From NCBI GenBank assembly GCA_010279815.1, contig QEOQ01000633.1, positions 68,337 to 89,586 of the forward strand: a stretch of DNA of 21,250 nt. The letters are read 5' to 3'. This DNA comes from Brachionus plicatilis. Its lineage: Eukaryota; Rotifera; Eurotatoria; Ploima; Brachionidae. Positions 8,650 to 17,143 of the stretch are shown here, piece after piece. The position numbers were made by a program, and so were the translations under genes. Every line of letters starts with the position of its first letter. Position 1 is the first letter of the stretch. Below the pieces are notes generated by a model that worked only from the letters and a program-made list of their open reading frames with translations, was not told the DNA's origin and did not search any database.

Positions 8650-8975
8650 TTAGACTTTAGTTAATAATTTTAGTTTAGTCGAATAAAAATAAGTCGACTA
8701 AAAATTAGTTAACTAAAAATAAGCGGACTAAAAATTATTTAACTAAAAACTAGTTGGCCAAATTTTAGTAAGCTTAAAACTAGTCGGCTAAAAATTAGTT
8801 AACTAAAAACTAGTTGGCTAAATTTTAGTTAACTAAAAACTAGTCGACTAAATTTTAGTTAACTAAAAGCTAGTCGGCTAAAAATTATTTAACTAAAAAC
8901 TAGTTGGCTAAATTTTAGTAAGCTTAAAACTAGTCGGCTAAAAATTAGTTAACTAAATTTTAGTTAACTAAACTA
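8650..8975. repeat. Right subterminal palindrome array with a 150-bp higher-order repeat
   Basis: A long run of TTAGTTAACTAA, TAGTCGACTAA and degenerate units (TAGTCGGCTAA, TAGTTGGCTAA, TAGTAAGCTTAA). A block beginning AAAATTATTTAACTAAAAAC at 8731 recurs at 8881, giving a 150-bp higher-order period whose second copy is partial. The right array is more than twice the length of the left one, so the ends are asymmetric. Confidence 0.75.
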
Positions 8976-9164
8976 AAGAGAAAACTCCCATCACTAAAAA
9001 TCACTTAATATTAAGTCATTTTGGTCTACAAGACAAATCTACCAAAAATTTCTTTGATCCAGGCTATTTATCTTACTATTTAAAATTTACAAGTGTTAAA
9101 AAAGTTACTTTTGACAGTTACTTTTGATTTGGGCTTTATTTTTGGAAAATTTTCTAAATTCAGA

Positions 9165-9277
9165 GTATTTTCTGGGGTTGTGAAGTTGATTTCAATTCGA
9201 TCATTTCAATTCAGAAAACTTTGAATAACTTTTTTAAACGATCGAATTGAAATGAACTTCACAGCCCCGTATTTTCT
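9165..9277. mobile_element. 95-bp deletion derivative of MITE family A, perfect 9-bp TSD
   Basis: The element is 9174-9268: GGGGTTGTGAAGTTG on the left and CAACTTCACAG-type sequence ending GCCCC on the right in inverted orientation. About 60 bases match the left end of the copy at 2317 and about 35 the right end, with the middle deleted. The 9-bp flanks GTATTTTCT (9165-9173 and 9269-9277) are identical and fix the true ends of the family as GGGG/CCCC. Confidence 0.88.
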
Positions 9278-9530
9278 AGCTAATTTAAGATTTTTTTCTT
9301 AAATTTTTGTTTTATTCTTATTTTTATTTTTATCTTTTTTTTTTAAATCGCTTAAAAGAGCATATTTATATTGTAAAAACGGTAAAATTTTAACCATCGT
9401 CTTTGAAACATTTTTCAAGGGCTTTTTAAAATATAAAAATAAATAAAAATTTCTTTTTTAAATTATTTTAAAAAAAAATAATCAGAAAATTTTATCCTAA
9501 ATTAAATTTTCATTTTAAATAATATTTCTC
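9278..9530. other. AT-rich spacer, no supported feature
   Basis: Homopolymer-rich sequence; nothing supported. Confidence 0.5.
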
Positions 9531-9533
9531 CAG

Positions 9534-9765
9534 CTGACAGGTTTTGTAAAGTTCAGAACAAAACAACAGAACAAAGTTTAAAAAAATTAAATAACTTTTT
9601 TTCAAAAAGTTTAAAATTAATTCTGTGAATGCAGAATGGTGCAACTTTCAAAGTTGCATCAACTGTAAAAGGCTGCTGTAAAATGTGCAAAATTTCTGAA
9701 AAATGCCCTACGCTCGATTAGATAGAACCTTGATTGAAGTTGCATTTACAACTTCCTCATTCTGG
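9534..9765. repeat. Dispersed repeat segment followed by nested inverted repeats
   Basis: Up to about 9635 the sequence resembles 2971-3075. It is followed by the palindrome TGCAACTTTCAAAGTTGCA (9640-9658, 9-bp arms around one base), then GAAGTTG-CATTTA-CAACTTC near 9736-9755. Outer CAGAATG (left) and CATTCTG (right) are also inverted. It is probably a small decayed foldback element. Confidence 0.45.
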
Positions 9766-10026
9766 TTTGAAATTATCTATGAAATATCGTATGATTTTTT
9801 AAATCTTTAAAAAAAAAGCTGCATCTATAACTAGATAAGCATAAAAAAAATAATTTTTAATATTAAAAAACATTTTCATAATTTTGTTTGAATGGTCGCA
9901 CTAAAAGTTGAAATATGCAAAATTATTTTTATAATATTTCAAAAAATTTCAAATTAAAGTGTTGCTCTAAAAAAGATTTTTTGATTATTAACTCGACATT
10001 TAAACTTGGTTTTTTTATTAGTATCA

Positions 10027-10145
10027 CACGTTAATACCCAAAGTTGCACATGTAGTGCGTCGAACCTTTAATAGTATTTTTTTAACATGGAAGGGGTTAA
10101 TGTCTGTGCATGCACTTCACATATGACTTTGGGTATTAATGCACG
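10027..10145. repeat. ~120-bp inverted repeat (MITE-like)
   Basis: TTAATACCCAAAGTTGCACA near the left end is mirrored by ATGACTTTGGGTATTAA near the right, with CACG (left) and CGTG-complement GCACG (right) outside. The arms are about 30 bp and the centre is AT-rich with no coding capacity. Confidence 0.6.
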
Positions 10146-11526
10146 CGTTCCCCAACACGGAATTACGGTAAAGTAAAATTCTGACAAGGTTACAAAATTC
10201 AAATAAACATTGAACAAAACAAACAATAAACATTTCTTTCTAAAAAAAAGAAAATAAAGAAAAAAAAGGAAAAATTGAATTTAAAAAAAAAAATGCAAAA
10301 AATCGTTCATTATCATCTTGGAATATTTGAGAAAATGGACTTGCTTCTCGATTTTTCATTTAAATTGTTTTCCATCATACTGTATCAATTAAAAAATGAT
10401 TCTAAATTTTTTTTAGACCTTAAGAACTAAAAAAGCCCAATTGTTCTTAAAAATTTTTAAAGGTAATAAAATTTTATATCCTCAAATTTCATTTTTCAAT
10501 TTTTCATTATTTTCAAAAAAATAATTAAAAAAATAATTTTTTGGAATTAAAGTTTTCATAATCAACTTAAAAATTTTGAAATACTATATTTCAATCTTAC
10601 ACATCTAATGATATAAACTTTTAAAAGAAAAAAGTTTACCATAAAGGGGGTCATCTAGTTACTGTTAAATGAAAATGATTAAAAAGTTTTATTCTTTTTT
10701 GATATTAGATGAACAAATGCATGTTTAAAAGAGTACGCCTTTTTTGGAATGGGTTTAAGGTTTATTTTGAACTGAGTTCATGTTTTTTTTTAAAAAAAAG
10801 GTAGAATTATTTAAGAAATTTTTAATGGAAAACTTTTAAGATTTTTTCTTCATTTAATCGCAAAATAAAATTTTGAAGTAAAAAAATTTTAATTAATTTT
10901 AATTAGAAAAACTTATTAGAAATTTTTTAAGCGAGAAGCCTAGCAATTTTAATTGCCTATTGTTTGTGTAAATAATGAAATCAGGCAATTGAAAGATTTA
11001 ACTTTGGAACAAAGATAAAGTGGATTTTTATTTTTAATTATTGTTCGAAAATATTTCATAATTTATGAATAAAAAAAATTTGGTCTTAAAATTTTTTAAT
11101 TTTGAAGAAAAAGTTTTCTTAATTTTCTAAATGTCATTTTTATCATCCTGTTTTGTTGTGTGAATCAGAAGAGACTGGTAAAAAGAAAGCGTTTTTCTCT
11201 TTTATTAAATGTCCGAAAATTTTGCGAACAAGTTTTTTCCTTTTTTTTCTCTCTCTAGTTATTGACAAAAATTTTTAATTTCTAAAATATTTTTATATAG
11301 TGTTTTGTCTTTTTATCTATTAATATAATATCTAGTAAATTTCATCTTTTTATCTATTATAATTAATCCTATGCCATTCAATTATTACAAATTTGTGAAT
11401 CTGAATGTATATTCGATGCAGTCCTGAAAACATTTTCTAAAATTACTATTATCTACCATCTTTAAGTGAATTTACGTAAAATATTTTTCTAAAAAAATGA
11501 TTTTTAGCTATTTTTTTCCTTCTATT
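10146..11526. other. AT-rich spacer, no supported gene
   Basis: No coding frame is supported over almost 1.4 kb. Only minor features are seen, such as a small palindrome GCAATTTTAATTGC near 10943-10956 and a repeated CTTTTTATCTATTA word near 11309 and 11347. Confidence 0.5.
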
Positions 11527-11601
11527 GAAATTTTTTGCTAATTTTTACGTACAATTCAATAAATATTTATAAAAGTTTTAATTTTTTATTAATTTTTTTT
11601 T
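11527..11601 (+). repeat. ~75-bp direct repeat, left copy
   Basis: TTTTTTGCTAATTTTTACGT, then TACAATTCAATAAATATTTA and an A/T tail. It matches 12045-12119 with only a few mismatches. It contains an AATAAA. The two copies bracket the broken coding fragment at 11609-11926. Confidence 0.75.
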
Positions 11602-11608
11602 GTTGTCG

Positions 11609-11926
11609 GTGTATGCCGCTGGTATGAAAGCTTTTGATAAGGAAACGGGGCAGTTTTATTTTACACATGCCTCTATTGAGTTCTCCTCAGAATACGAAGA
11701 TTGAACAAAAGTAGCTCAAATACTACATATTCTTAATAAGATTTCTTTTACCCCTGTAGTTAACATTTATGGTCCTAATTCTAATGACCCAGTATTATAC
11801 TCAAAAGACAAATGTCTAAAGCTAAATAAAATGAATGCAGTGAAGGTTATCTCTAGTGAATCCTATTATAATATATTTATTAATCTATTCGAAACCTTTG
11901 ATCAAGAGAAGTTCGCCCAATACTAG
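11609..11926 (+). pseudogene. Unidentified broken coding fragment
   Basis: One plus-strand frame is protein-like for about 105 codons from 11609 to a TAG at 11924-11926, interrupted by a single TGA at 11702-11704. GC content and codon use rise sharply against the flanks. An in-frame ATG lies at 11624. Recognisable stretches are KAFDKETGQFYFTHASIEF before the stop and TPVVNIYGPNSNDPV, SKDKCLKLNKMNAVKVISS and NLFETFDQEKFAQY after it. I do not recognise a family. It could be a relic of a host gene, a retroelement or an integrated viral gene; nothing visible separates these. It has no evident splice acceptor or start on the left, where it abuts the direct repeat, so it looks like a truncated relic. 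Confidence 0.5.
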
Positions 11927-12044
11927 GTTGAAAGATGAAAGAACAAAATTATTAAATTATTCGTAAAAATTAGTAAATTTCTTCAAACAATTCAAAAAAA
12001 AAAAGTTTACAAATTTAGGTTGTTTTTTTAAAGACTTTATTTAA

Positions 12045-12119
12045 TTTTTTGCTAATTTTTATGTACAATTCAATAAATATTTATAAAAATTTTAATTTTT
12101 TATTAATATTTTTTTTTGG
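12045..12119 (+). repeat. ~75-bp direct repeat, right copy
   Basis: Second copy of the repeat at 11527-11601, 518 bp downstream in the same orientation, again with CAATAAATATTTATAAAA. The arrangement fits a partial tandem duplication of a 518-bp unit better than an LTR pair, since there are no TG/CA ends or primer-binding site. Confidence 0.75.
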
Positions 12120-12423
12120 CAATAAAAATACTCTATTTTTTTTATTATAACTTGAATATATTCTTCATTTTTAACAAAATAGGAAATTTCACGAAGCACA
12201 AGCCATTGATTTGTAATCTACGTACTGTCTACGTAATTCTACGTAATCAGTATCCAGACTGAACCCATAAATAATTTTTTATGAATCCAGATTAAAGAGA
12301 TGAAATCTGGTTAATTGCTGGGGCTAGACACCAATTTGGGCAATGTGACTAACTTAATTTACATAAAATCCCTTACATCATTAACTCACGGTACTAAATA
12401 ATAGAGGCAAAACCTTGGGATAA
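12120..12423. other. Spacer with short repeated motifs
   Basis: TACGTA occurs three times near 12219-12245 at about 12-bp spacing. CCAGATT-(10)-AATCTGG near 12286-12310 is a 7-bp hairpin. No gene is supported. Confidence 0.35.
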
Positions 12424-12431
12424 AAAGAGGG

Positions 12432-12620
12432 CATACAATGGAACTCGAAACGTGGACGAGTTTTGATCCGAGTACGAGTACCATACTCGAACTCTAACTC
12501 GAACTCGTTGTTCGAGTTTTTTTCGAGTTTTTACTCGTACTCGTACTCGTTGTTCGAGTTTTTTTCGAGTTTTTACTCGTACTCGTACTCGTTGTTCGAG
12601 TTTTTTTCGAGTTTTAGCAA
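12432..12620. repeat. Left TIR of the hAT element, with 42-bp tandem units
   Basis: The first ~75 bp are unique, then a 42-bp unit containing TTGTTCGAGTTTTTTTCGAG and ACTCGTACTCGTACTCG repeats about two and a half times. The pentamer ACTCG and its inverse CGAGT are scattered throughout. It matches 15062-15250 in inverted orientation. Confidence 0.93.
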
Positions 12621-12756
12621 GAATTTTTTTAAAAAAACTTAAAGAAAATGGAAAAATTATTTTGTTTCTTTTGATTAAATAAGTTTATTTATAAGTAATA
12701 TTGATTACAAAATAATAATTTTTTTATGTTGAAAATAAATTAATTAAATTATTTTT

Positions 12757-13235
12757 TTAACTGCTTTCTAATAAGTCGACATTTACTCTTAAAAGACATT
12801 TTTCTGTAAGTGTTTCTGGTTTCATGTTCATCGAACGTTTACTGCTTACAAAACCACAAATGCTTAAAAAAACGTTCAATAAAAGCACTTGAAGCAGGTA
12901 TTGAGAAAAGCTTTAATGCAATTTTACTCAGAAACGGCATTGTATAGCTATTTTCACACCAAAATGCTTGAGTTGATTTTTGAAGATTAGTTTCCTCTCT
13001 AATCAAGGCTAAATATCTTTGAATTTCATATTTTATCGCATCTTTTCGGTTTACTCTTTCAACGTCCTCTCTTGTTTCAAATGACTTACATTTTATCAAT
13101 GATTTTAAAAGCCTGTTTTCACTATAACGCTCGCTAGAAGTTGGTTGATTTGTTGGTTCACTTGGTGTAGGATTAGCATTTTCAACATTTTGATCTAATA
13201 AAAATTCGATTGTTTCATAAGCACATTCGATTGCT
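12757..13235 (-). pseudogene. hAT transposase, C-terminal part (dimerisation region), frameshifted
   Basis: A minus-strand frame runs from about 13235 (KAIECAYETIEFLLD) through an acidic/proline linker to EIQRYLALIREE, AFWCENSYTMPFLSKIALK and FSIPASSAFIERFF near 12864. This is the hAT C-terminal signature in which a short WW-like block is followed by PLLS..A.K and the SIPASSAxxER motif. After ERFF an extra base in the T/A run around 12853-12862 shifts the frame. The expected continuation SICGFVSSKRSMNMKPE runs in another frame to a TAA at 12757-12759. Upstream, the join to the core is also out of frame (near 13235-13245). The start of this piece is set by the frame break, not by an initiator. 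Confidence 0.85.
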
Positions 13236-13283
13236 TTTTCAGTCTGTTATTGCTCGAATTTCTTTATCCAGATTTTCTAAATT

Positions 13284-13813
13284 TTATCTAAACAAATCAT
13301 TTAGTTGTTCTCGATTCCCTGTTTCATCTTCGCTTAATTCGTTCGTATTGTTCCCTCGTATGAAAATAGATTCACTTTCGGTTAGAATATACTCATCAAA
13401 AAGATAATTTTGATTCTGCTTAAAAAGTCTAACTAAGGACGAACCTTCGTCACAAACAACACCACATATTTTTCTCTTATCAAATTCGTACTTGTTTATT
13501 ATTTGTTCAATGCAATCTTTTATCGATTCAGCATTTGAAGAGCCATTTGTTAGTACCATGCCAATCACTCGAATTTCTTTGCGAAAATCCTTAAAAATTA
13601 CAGATACTGCTAAAGCAAGATAATTCTGATTAGATAAATTAGACCAAAGATCGACGATTGAACACATTGATTGAGCGTCTTTTAATTTTTCTTTTAAACG
13701 ATTAATTAAATTATCCGAAACTTGAGGCAATATTTTACTCATAAAAGTCTTTCGACTTGGTAAATTAAAAACTATTAATTTACGTTAAAATGGATTCTCG
13801 AGTTCTTTCACTG
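13284..13813 (-). pseudogene. hAT transposase, core exon with in-frame nonsense codon
   Basis: The exon starts after an acceptor CTTCAAACTCAG and reads AVKELENPF, then a TAA at 13787-13785, then RKLIVFNLPSRKTFMSKILP, the typical hAT sequence preceding the first catalytic aspartate. That Asp is in SIVDLWSNLS, the second in GVVCDEGSSLV. The frame ends at a TAA at 13286-13284 after an acidic stretch. In other hAT transposases a CxxH-type segment follows the second Asp; it is not visible here, suggesting an internal deletion. The donor at 13863 leaves one base and this acceptor supplies two, so the splice is in phase with the BED exon. The TAA replaces a codon that would be leucine (TTA) by one substitution; this is inferred. 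Confidence 0.85.
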
Positions 13814-13862
13814 CTGAGTTTGAAGATAAAAAATATTTAAATTAAAAGAATCAAATTTTTAC

Positions 13863-14069
13863 CTAATTTCCATTTATCACTGACTCTATTTTTGAATGCC
13901 AGATACGAATCAATCCAATTTTTAAGATTATAATGTTCGTCAAAGTGCTTTTTTAAATTTGACGACTCACCTAATTTTGCTTTTAATTTTTTTGAGCATT
14001 GTAAGCAAGAAAAAAAAATACTCTCTTTTGGTTCTATTTGAAAAGTCGTTTGAAAATCAAAAAATTCAA
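13863..14069 (-). CDS. hAT transposase exon encoding a BED zinc finger
   Basis: The minus-strand frame reads IEPKESIFFSCLQCSKKLK, then SSNLKKHFDEHYNLKNW and ends DKWKLG at a donor TTAG|GTAAAA (GT at 13862-13861). C-x2-C followed by H-x4-H with the SxxLxxH context is the BED-type finger that hAT transposases use to bind element ends. The left edge is uncertain: the frame is open back past 14080, and an acceptor could be the CAAATAG ending near 14034. A short upstream segment (about 14194-14138, MSGKGRRVCLIGQDNGP, followed by AAG|GTCTAA) may be another small exon. Confidence 0.75.
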
Positions 14070-14697
14070 AACAGGTGAGTAGTATTTGAATTCATTTTCA
14101 ACTTTTACTTTTTTCTTTTCGAATATTTTTTAGACCTTTGTTGATGGACCATTATCTTGTCCTATTAAACAAACTCTTCGTCCTTTTCCAGACATGGATA
14201 CAGATCAGAGATATATTTAAGAAATACCAATATATTTTATTAAAAAAACACAAACAAAAGAACTCAAAGAAAAGATTTATATACAGATAAATTATATTGT
14301 AAATTATATTATATTGACAATTTAATCAAATAAACTAAACTTGGATACTTAATTAATGATTACTAAGGCAAACAAGAATATGAATTAGTCATTTATTGAC
14401 ACGTTAACAACCTTTTTCAATGATCTGATTGATCTTTTCTGTATCTTAAAATCTGAAAAAATTTAAAAAAGTAATTTAAATTTTAGATTTTTAAAATTAT
14501 TCTCAATTATTAGAAAATAAACTAATTGCGAACCGCTTAATTTTTAGCGCTAAATTGAAATTTAAATTAAAACTACACTCCTTATTTTTTTTCAAATTTC
14601 AAAAAAATAGAAAATTAAAATCTCGATAAAAAACCATAACTACAATGCCTATTCAAATTATAAAAAATAACCAAATAAAAATAAAATTTTAAATTAC

Positions 14698-14905
14698 TTT
14701 GGGATGTAGTTTGGAAAGAAGTTATTGGCCGGTTAATCAAGTTAGTTTCATTTGATTGACTAAATTGGCTAACATTACTTGATTGTGAATTTTGACTTGA
14801 TTGACTTGACACATTTTCAATATTTCTTGCAGAAGATCTTGTATTCATCCGATTATTCAAATGTGAATTTACACTTTTTCTTCTGGTGTTTTGTTTCGGT
14901 GGCAT
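14698..14905 (-). CDS. hAT transposase first exon, low-complexity N-terminus
   Basis: It starts at an ATG at 14905-14903 (MPPKQNTRRKS), continues through a Ser/Gln/Asn-rich segment (SSQSSQNSQSSNVSQFSQS) and reaches RPITSFQTTSQ before a donor CAAA|GTAATT (GT at 14697-14696). The basic start may act as a nuclear localisation signal. The reading frame past the donor is A/T noise, supporting the splice. Joining exons to the BED finger lie somewhere in 14620-14040 and are not fully resolved. Confidence 0.65.
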
Positions 14906-15061
14906 TTTTTTATTAAATTTTAAAAATTCAAATAAATAAATTGGATATTTTATATTAGATTATTTTTTTTGGTCTTGAAACTTAAAAATAAAGAAATTCA
15001 AAAATTTTAAAGAAGCAAAATAATTTTTCCTTTTTCTTTTAGTTTTTTTTTTTTTAATTCT

Positions 15062-15250
15062 TTGCTAAAACTCGAAAAAAACTCGAACAACGAGTACGAG
15101 TACGAGTAAAAACTCGAAAAAAACTCGAACAACGAGTACGAGTACGAGTAAAAACTCGAAAAAAACTCGAACAACGAGTTCGAGTTAGAGTTCGAGTATG
15201 GTACTCGTACTCGGATCAAAACTCGTCCACGTTTCGAGTTCCATTGTATG
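15062..15250. repeat. Right TIR of the hAT element
   Basis: Inverse of 12432-12620 with no difference seen by eye. The 70-codon minus-strand open frame across it (15007-15219, repeated SLFEFFSSFYSYSY) is produced by the 42-bp tandem units and is not a gene. Confidence 0.93.
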
Positions 15251-15258
15251 AAAGAGGG

Positions 15259-15723
15259 GGATAAAATTTTGGCAACATGGCATTTTAAATGATACCTTAA
15301 GACTGGATTAATTATTTTACAGAATAAAAATAAGGAATTGTGAAATTCAAATACATATTAAATAAAAATTATCTGCGATGAATTAAAATCGGAGTTTTTT
15401 CAAAAAATCAAAAATACTGCATACTTTAAACAAAGTGCAACCTACTTTGTAGCACCTTTTTTACTTAAAATAATTTTTCTCATAATTTAATAAGATACCA
15501 ATAAGATTTTGTTTTAGGTAATAAAGATGCAACAAAGTATATTGCAGTATTTTTAAATTATATTTTATTAGCTTTAATTTTTATTCATCAAAAGGAAAGG
15601 ACGAATTTTTGTTGAATTTGTATTTGAAAATTAACTTAAAATACATCATATTTAATATATTTAATATTGATTGTATAATTAATTAAAAACAGCAAGCTCA
15701 AAAATTTATTTATTTATTTACCT
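15259..15723. other. Spacer with a ~145-bp MITE-like inverted repeat
   Basis: AAAATACTGCATACTTT at 15411-15427 is mirrored by AAAGTATATTGCAGTATTTT at 15535-15554, with GTGCAAC (left) and GATGCAAC-type sequence further in. The rest is AT-rich. An ATTTATTTATTTA run at 15706-15721 gives AATAAA signals on the minus strand just past the Tudor relic. Confidence 0.5.
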
Positions 15724-16920
15724 TATTGTTCAAGGCAATTTCATCAGTTTCCAGATTGAATCGAGGCTATTGACCATTGTGGGAAACGTTTCCCATACAT
15801 AGTACCTGTTGTTAGTGTGGCCAACCTCGGTAACCAAGCAATCGTAGAACACCTGGAAATTATTCTTGAAATTTTTATAGACTTTTTGTGGCAAGTCCGG
15901 ATAGCCGTAACAACCAGTGCACACTTAACCACACTTGGACAGCAAATTGCTCTCTGTGATCAACTTGTCAATTGTTTTGTTCTTTCCAGAAATTAAAGCA
16001 AGGCCTTCGGTATTCAGCACATCCAAAAATTTCACAAACATGACATCACTAAGCTCGCAATTCATGGCCAATTTGCGACTTGCACTCACATAAATACAGA
16101 CTTGGTGTTTTTGGTCATTTGTGGCCAAAAAAACAACGTAGACATACTTGTCTTTGAGACTGGAGCTGGTGAACTCGTTGGCCAGAGAGAACCGCTGTCC
16201 GTCACTAATGCCAGTCTGAATTATGTCTGAGATAAAGCACTGTTTGGCCATGAATCCAGGCTGAGCATAATCTTTTTCCAATTCAAAAAAATTTAGCTCA
16301 TCGGCTATTAAATACTGCCAAATGTCTACACAAATTAACTTGTATTTTTTGTCCGACTTTTCAGTCACTTGTCGGTCGGTGAAATTCGTCCCGGTTCGCT
16401 TTTTTTCACATTGAAAGTTACTGGTGTTTTGGTGAAATTTTCCGCACTTTTTAGGCTGGTGTAGTGGTGGTTGAGATTGGAGTGGAATTTTTTACAAATT
16501 TGGTCCGAGTCGACCACTTCTTGGACCCATAGTTCATCGGGCGAGTCGGCGTTCAGCACTTTGCACAAAACAGCATTGTCCGACATTGACTTTGGCTGAA
16601 TAGAAAGCGACTTTTTGGGCTGATTTTTCCAACTTGGTCGCCCTACGAACTCGTTGCAAAATATGCTTGTCCTTTGTTTTAGGTATTTTTTTTCACCATC
16701 GTAATAGACAAATTGGTGCATTCGGCAAAGCCCAATTTAGTCAACATCACATTCAAGTTTTCTAGCTTGTCTGCCGTCCTGTAGCGCAGCACAACCTCAT
16801 AAATCTTGGTCTTTTCTTCTTGGAGAATATTTTTGACATTTAAATCGACAATTTTGTTCTCTTAGACGACCAAATCGTTAATAATTTGATGAACATGCTC
16901 GTTGGCACTCTCGTAGCTAG
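15724..16920 (-). pseudogene. Decayed Tudor-domain protein gene fragment
   Basis: Several minus-strand frames in a GC-rich block read as consecutive parts of one Tudor-type protein. From 16920: SYESANEHVHQIINDLVV, an in-frame TAA, then a Tudor-end-like KIYEVVLRYRTADKLENLN. After a frame change near 16720 come SPDELWVQEVVDSDQI and HSNLNHHYTSL, the usual opening of an extended Tudor domain. After another shift near 16375 come YKLICVDIWQYLIADEL, PGFMAKQCFISDI and VCIYV..LNTEGLALI, matching the Tudor core and nuclease-like flank. An in-frame TAA at 15927-15925 precedes a last part with FYDCLVTEVGHTNNRYYVW, ending at a TGA. Tudor domains bind methyl-arginine and many act in the piRNA pathway; here the expected DYG motif is altered (VDIW). 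Two nonsense codons and two frameshifts argue for a pseudogene, although indels alone could be sequencing errors. Confidence 0.62.
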
Positions 16921-16926
16921 AATCAG

Positions 16927-17143
16927 TGGGAAACTCGATTCAGAAGAGGCGACGTACGGCTCAAGTACGGCTCGTGGCTGTGGAAGCTGCGCGTGCTCCA
17001 GGCCGAGCTCAAAATGACGCTTAGACTCACGCCCGACGGAGACAAAGTGCCCATTCGCATTTTTCTCACCAACGAGTGCGGCTACTACTTGGACATATCG
17101 TTATATCGCGAGATCACCGACCCGATCACTGGCGAGACCTATT
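16927..17143 (+). pseudogene. GC-rich coding fragment of unknown family
   Basis: A plus-strand frame from about 16927 (just after a TAG at 16918-16920) reads [53 protein letters not shown] and [11 protein letters not shown]. Composition then collapses into A/T at about 17143. The frame drifts on to 17268, but the last 40 codons are K/I/L/N-rich and not credible. It has no ATG at its start (one internal ATG at 17014). GC content is close to 50-60 percent, the highest in the window. It lies head-to-head with the Tudor relic with almost no gap. No domain was recognised. Confidence 0.5.

Larger units (their letters stand above)
7676..9004. mobile_element. Non-autonomous hAT-like element with palindrome-array ends and perfect 8-bp TSD
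   Basis: The element runs 7684-8996 (1313 bp), bounded by TAGTGATGGG and its inverse CCCATCACTA. The 8-bp flanks AAAATCAC (7676-7683 and 8997-9004) are identical, the duplication length typical of hAT transposition. TAGTGATGGG also fits hAT terminal style (A at position 2, G at 5). Both ends carry dense arrays of 12-bp palindromes, TTAGTCGACTAA and TTAGTTAACTAA plus variants, at about 7700-7835 and 8650-8975. The middle has no transposase frame and holds a nested insertion at 7903-8149. The transposase would have to act in trans; the copy at 12432 has different termini and is not its obvious partner. Confidence 0.87.
12424..15258 (-). mobile_element. hAT-superfamily DNA transposon, structurally complete, transposase disabled
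   Basis: The element spans 12432-15250 (2819 bp). It is flanked by identical 8-bp duplications AAAGAGGG (12424-12431 and 15251-15258). Termini are CATACAATGG and its inverse. The terminal inverted repeats are 189 bp each (12432-12620 and 15062-15250) and read identical by eye; similarity fades over about the next 40 bp. Inside, a minus-strand spliced transposase has the hAT order: BED zinc finger, LPSRKTF region, core, C-terminal dimerisation region. hAT elements move by cut-and-paste with a transposase and make 8-bp duplications. The transposase carries a nonsense codon and frameshifts and seems to lack the central CxxH region, so this copy depends on another source. Confidence 0.93.

Noticed and set aside
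11527..12119. LTR pair flanking a small retrotransposon
   Set aside because: The 75-bp direct repeats lack TG/CA ends, a primer-binding site and a polypurine tract, and are too short; partial tandem duplication is simpler.
12437..12615. CRISPR-like regular repeat array
   Set aside because: The units are directly adjacent with no spacers, lie within transposon terminal repeats, and the genome is eukaryotic.
13210..13407. Plus-strand 65-codon frame
   Set aside because: It lies antisense to the hAT transposase core and has no independent support.
15007..15219. Minus-strand 70-codon frame with repeated SLFEFFSSFYSYSY
   Set aside because: It is the translation of the 42-bp tandem units in the hAT terminal repeat; periodicity and position explain it fully.
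7684..15250. The palindrome-array element as a deletion derivative of the neighbouring hAT transposon
   Set aside because: Termini (TAGTGATGGG versus CATACAATGG) and subterminal motifs are different, so the two are not the same family.
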